A stretch of 64,000 nucleotides of DNA from Pedobacter cryophilus. Its GTDB lineage: Bacteria > Bacteroidota > Bacteroidia > Sphingobacteriales > Sphingobacteriaceae. Location: positions 310,012 to 374,011 of the forward strand of contig NZ_SWBP01000003.1 of NCBI RefSeq assembly GCF_005116455.1, read 5' to 3'. Below the pieces are notes generated by a model, which was given only the letters and a program-made list of their open reading frames with translations, had not been told where the DNA came from and made no database searches. This document shows positions 62,206 to 64,000 of this stretch, piece after piece (position 1 is the stretch's first letter; every line of letters starts with the position of its first letter). The position numbers and the translations under genes were made by a program.

Positions 62206-62226
62206 AATATAAAACTCCATTAAAAT

Positions 62227-62679
62227 ATGAAAAACGTATTTCAACTTTCAGATAAGAACGAAATCTTAGAACGTATCAATAAATTAACACCCAATACACA
62301 AAGAAAATGGGGTAAAATGGAAGTTGCACAAATGTTGGCTCATTTAAATGTTTCTTATGAAATGATTTATGAAGACAAACATCCAAAACCAAACGCCTTT
62401 ATGAAATTGATTTTAAAACTTTTGGTTAAAAACATGGTGGTTAATGAAAAACCGTATAAACATAACTCAAAAACCGCACCCGCCTTTATCATAAAAGACG
62501 ATAAAGATTTTGAAACCGAGAAAAAAAGATTGATTGATTTTGTTAATAAAACACAAGAATTAGGCGAAGCTTATTTTGATGGAAAAGAATCTCATTCTTT
62601 TGGAGCATTAAATAAAACAGAGTGGAATAATATGCTTTACAAGCATCTAGATCATCATTTAACCCAATTTGGAGTTTAA
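62227..62679 (+). CDS. DUF1569 (DinB-like) protein
   Basis: This 150-residue four-helix protein resembles DUF1569, a DinB-superfamily branch. It shows RKWGKMEVAQMLAHLNVSYEM, and the C-terminal WNNMLYKHLDHHLTQFGV with the His residues typical of the metal site. Function unknown. It lies 21 bp after the acetyltransferase gene and 8 bp before the MFS gene. Confidence 0.75.
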   Translation: MKNVFQLSDKNEILERINKLTPNTQRKWGKMEVAQMLAHLNVSYEMIYEDKHPKPNAFMKLILKLLVKNMVVNEKPYKHNSKTAPAFIIKDDKDFETEKKRLIDFVNKTQELGEAYFDGKESHSFGALNKTEWNNMLYKHLDHHLTQFGV

Positions 62680-62687
62680 TTTATTAG

Positions 62688-63866
62688 ATGAAAAACCAGC
62701 GGTTAATTTTAGTCATTATTGTTTTTGCTCAGTTTTGTTGCACCTCCTTATGGTTTGCAGGCAATAGCGTAATTAACGATTTAATATTAACTTTTCATTT
62801 AAAAGCGAATGCTTTAAGTCACTTGACTTCGGCAGTTCAGTTTGGGTTTATCACCGGGACTTTAATTTTTGCATTATTTACCGTTTCAGACAGATTTCCA
62901 CCTTCACGAGTGTTTTTTATTTGTGCCCTTTTGGGTGCATTATTTAATTTGGGAATTTTATTGCCTCACAACAACTTATTCAGTTTAATTCTATTTCGGT
63001 TCTTAACTGGAATATTTTTGGCGGGTATTTACCCAGTAGGGATGAAAATTGCTGCCGATTATTTTGAAAAAGGTTTAGGTAAATCTTTAGGTTTTTTGGT
63101 AGGAGCTTTGGTTTTAGGTACTGCATTTCCGCACTTTTTAAAAGGATTTAATTTAGGCTTAAACTGGCAACTGATTGCGGTGTTTACTTCAACCATAGCT
63201 GTTTTAGGTGGAAGCTTAATGATCTTATTAGTTCCAAACGGGCCATTTAGAAAAATTGGTCAAAAACCAGATATGACGGCTTGGTTAAAATCTTTTAAAA
63301 ATCCAAAATTTAGATCTGCCGCTTTCGGATATTTTGGGCACATGTGGGAGCTTTATGCTTTTTGGGCTTTTGTGCCTGTTATGCTTAAAACTTATGCTTT
63401 ATTTCACCCCCAAGCAAATTGGAATATTTCTATTTTATCTTTCATAATTATAGGTTTGGGTAGCTTAAGTTGTGTTTTTAGTGGTTTTTTAGCGAAGTAT
63501 TTTGGTGCAAAGAAAGTAGCTTTTACAGCATTGCTCCTTTCTTGCATTTGTTGCTTAATTTCTCCCTTGGTGTTTTCTACCAATAATCCTTCCCTATTTA
63601 TAGGGTTTCTTATTTTTTGGGGTTTAGCCGTTATTGCCGATTCACCTTTATTTTCATCATTAGTAGCTCAAAATGCCATACCAGAAACCAAAGGAACTGC
63701 CCTTACTATTGTAAATTGTATAGGTTTTTCTATCACTATTATAAGTATCCAATTAATTAATATGATGATGAAAAGCTTAAATCCTAATTACGTTTATCTA
63801 CTTTTAGCTGTTGGACCTATTTTAGGATTGATTGCTTTGTTGCCACAAAAAAAGATAGCACTTTAA
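62688..63866 (+). CDS. Major facilitator superfamily transporter
   Basis: This 392-residue inner-membrane protein has twelve predicted helices. The 2-3 loop-type motif region is DRFPPSRVFFICALLGALF, and the later part includes GYFGHMWELYAFWAFVPVM. It is close in shape to NimT/CynX-like exporters. The substrate cannot be inferred. It begins 8 bp after the DUF1569 gene, so the three genes probably share a transcript. The remainder to 64000 carries no gene. Confidence 0.85.
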   Translation: MKNQRLILVIIVFAQFCCTSLWFAGNSVINDLILTFHLKANALSHLTSAVQFGFITGTLIFALFTVSDRFPPSRVFFICALLGALFNLGILLPHNNLFSLILFRFLTGIFLAGIYPVGMKIAADYFEKGLGKSLGFLVGALVLGTAFPHFLKGFNLGLNWQLIAVFTSTIAVLGGSLMILLVPNGPFRKIGQKPDMTAWLKSFKNPKFRSAAFGYFGHMWELYAFWAFVPVMLKTYALFHPQANWNISILSFIIIGLGSLSCVFSGFLAKYFGAKKVAFTALLLSCICCLISPLVFSTNNPSLFIGFLIFWGLAVIADSPLFSSLVAQNAIPETKGTALTIVNCIGFSITIISIQLINMMMKSLNPNYVYLLLAVGPILGLIALLPQKKIAL

Positions 63867-63914
63867 TATCAAATGTTTAGGTGTTTGTAAATTATTGCTG
63901 GCTTTGTACCTAAA

Positions 63915-63980
63915 CCCTATTGCAGCGTATACCGGCCTGTGAATAAGGCCTCGAGTAGTATGAGCGAAAAGAGGGAACAA
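63915..63980. repeat. Possible copy of the dispersed structured element (copy F), window edge
   Basis: CAGCGTATACCGGCCT then GTGAATA then AGGCC forms a hairpin, followed by GAGTAGTATGAGCGAAAAGAG. The order is reminiscent of copies A and C, but terminal inverted repeats cannot be placed here. Confidence 0.25.
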
Positions 63981-64000
63981 ATTTAATAGATAGCAATTGC

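Overview
The window is a stretch of AT-rich bacterial chromosome from a member of the Bacteroidota, most likely the Sphingobacteriaceae (Pedobacter-like). This rests on a SusC/SusD pair, a TonB-dependent receptor with a carboxypeptidase-like N-terminal domain, a Bacteroidota-type histone H1-like mini-protein, the CtlX/arginine deiminase/arginine decarboxylase group, weak ribosome binding sites and several apparent TTG starts. I see no rRNA operon, prophage, intact insertion sequence or CRISPR array. One tRNA (Cys) is present.

Layout. 1-6.2 kb: end of an unidentified CDS, a small conserved protein, then a heavy-metal RND efflux set in which pump and outer-membrane channel are one polypeptide, followed by the lipoprotein adaptor. 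6.2-9.5 kb: citrate synthase and a lone membrane histidine kinase. 9.5-13 kb: AraC-type regulator divergent from galK-galT. 13-16 kb: small outer-membrane-type protein, rpiA and two repeat-rich islands with transposase remnants and REP-like hairpins. 16-21 kb: DUF202 protein, DUF1905/OmdA-like protein, DEDDy exonuclease, tandem peptide-ABC ATPase and two glycosyltransferase-like genes. 21-29 kb: S9 peptidase, beta-lactamase-fold hydrolase, RNase R, polyprenyl synthetase. 28.8-33.3 kb: SusD/SusC. 33.5-40.4 kb: hydroxyacyl-CoA dehydrogenase, argS and an arginine group (deiminase, CtlX, decarboxylase). 40-49 kb: PEP synthase divergent from an AraC regulator, histone H1-like protein, MnmE, OmdA-like protein, PAP2 phosphatase, LOG protein. 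48.6-55.5 kb: TauE/SafE exporter, TonB receptor, small outer-membrane protein with ChrA, tRNA-Cys and an Rrf2 regulator. 55.6-64 kb: guaB, two M16 peptidase subunits, a degenerate M23-like protein, acetyltransferase, DUF1569 protein and an MFS transporter.

How genes work together. The 48.6-55.5 kb block looks like a small regulon: three related 17-bp near-palindromes (TCTAC-type half sites) lie upstream of the Rrf2 gene and, twice, between the divergent TonB receptor and ChrA operon. With a TauE/SafE exporter, a chromate (sulfate-analogue) transporter and tRNA-Cys nearby, control by sulfur or cysteine is a reasonable but untested reading. The arginine group offers deimination and decarboxylation routes beside the arginyl-tRNA synthetase. 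galK-galT form a translationally tight operon with its probable regulator next to it.

The most unusual content is intergenic. I find (i) at least four copies of an 80-115 bp element whose ends are inverted repeats that change in a compensatory way between copies; (ii) two islands where a remnant of an IS200-like/REP-associated transposase C-terminus sits beside hairpins of one REP-like family, one expanded to five units at about 49-bp spacing; (iii) three large inverted-repeat units built on GCCACGAATACACGAAT; (iv) a 122-bp tandem array; and (v) several word-like degenerate repeats. All assignments come from reading the sequence and remembered family knowledge; no database search was run.
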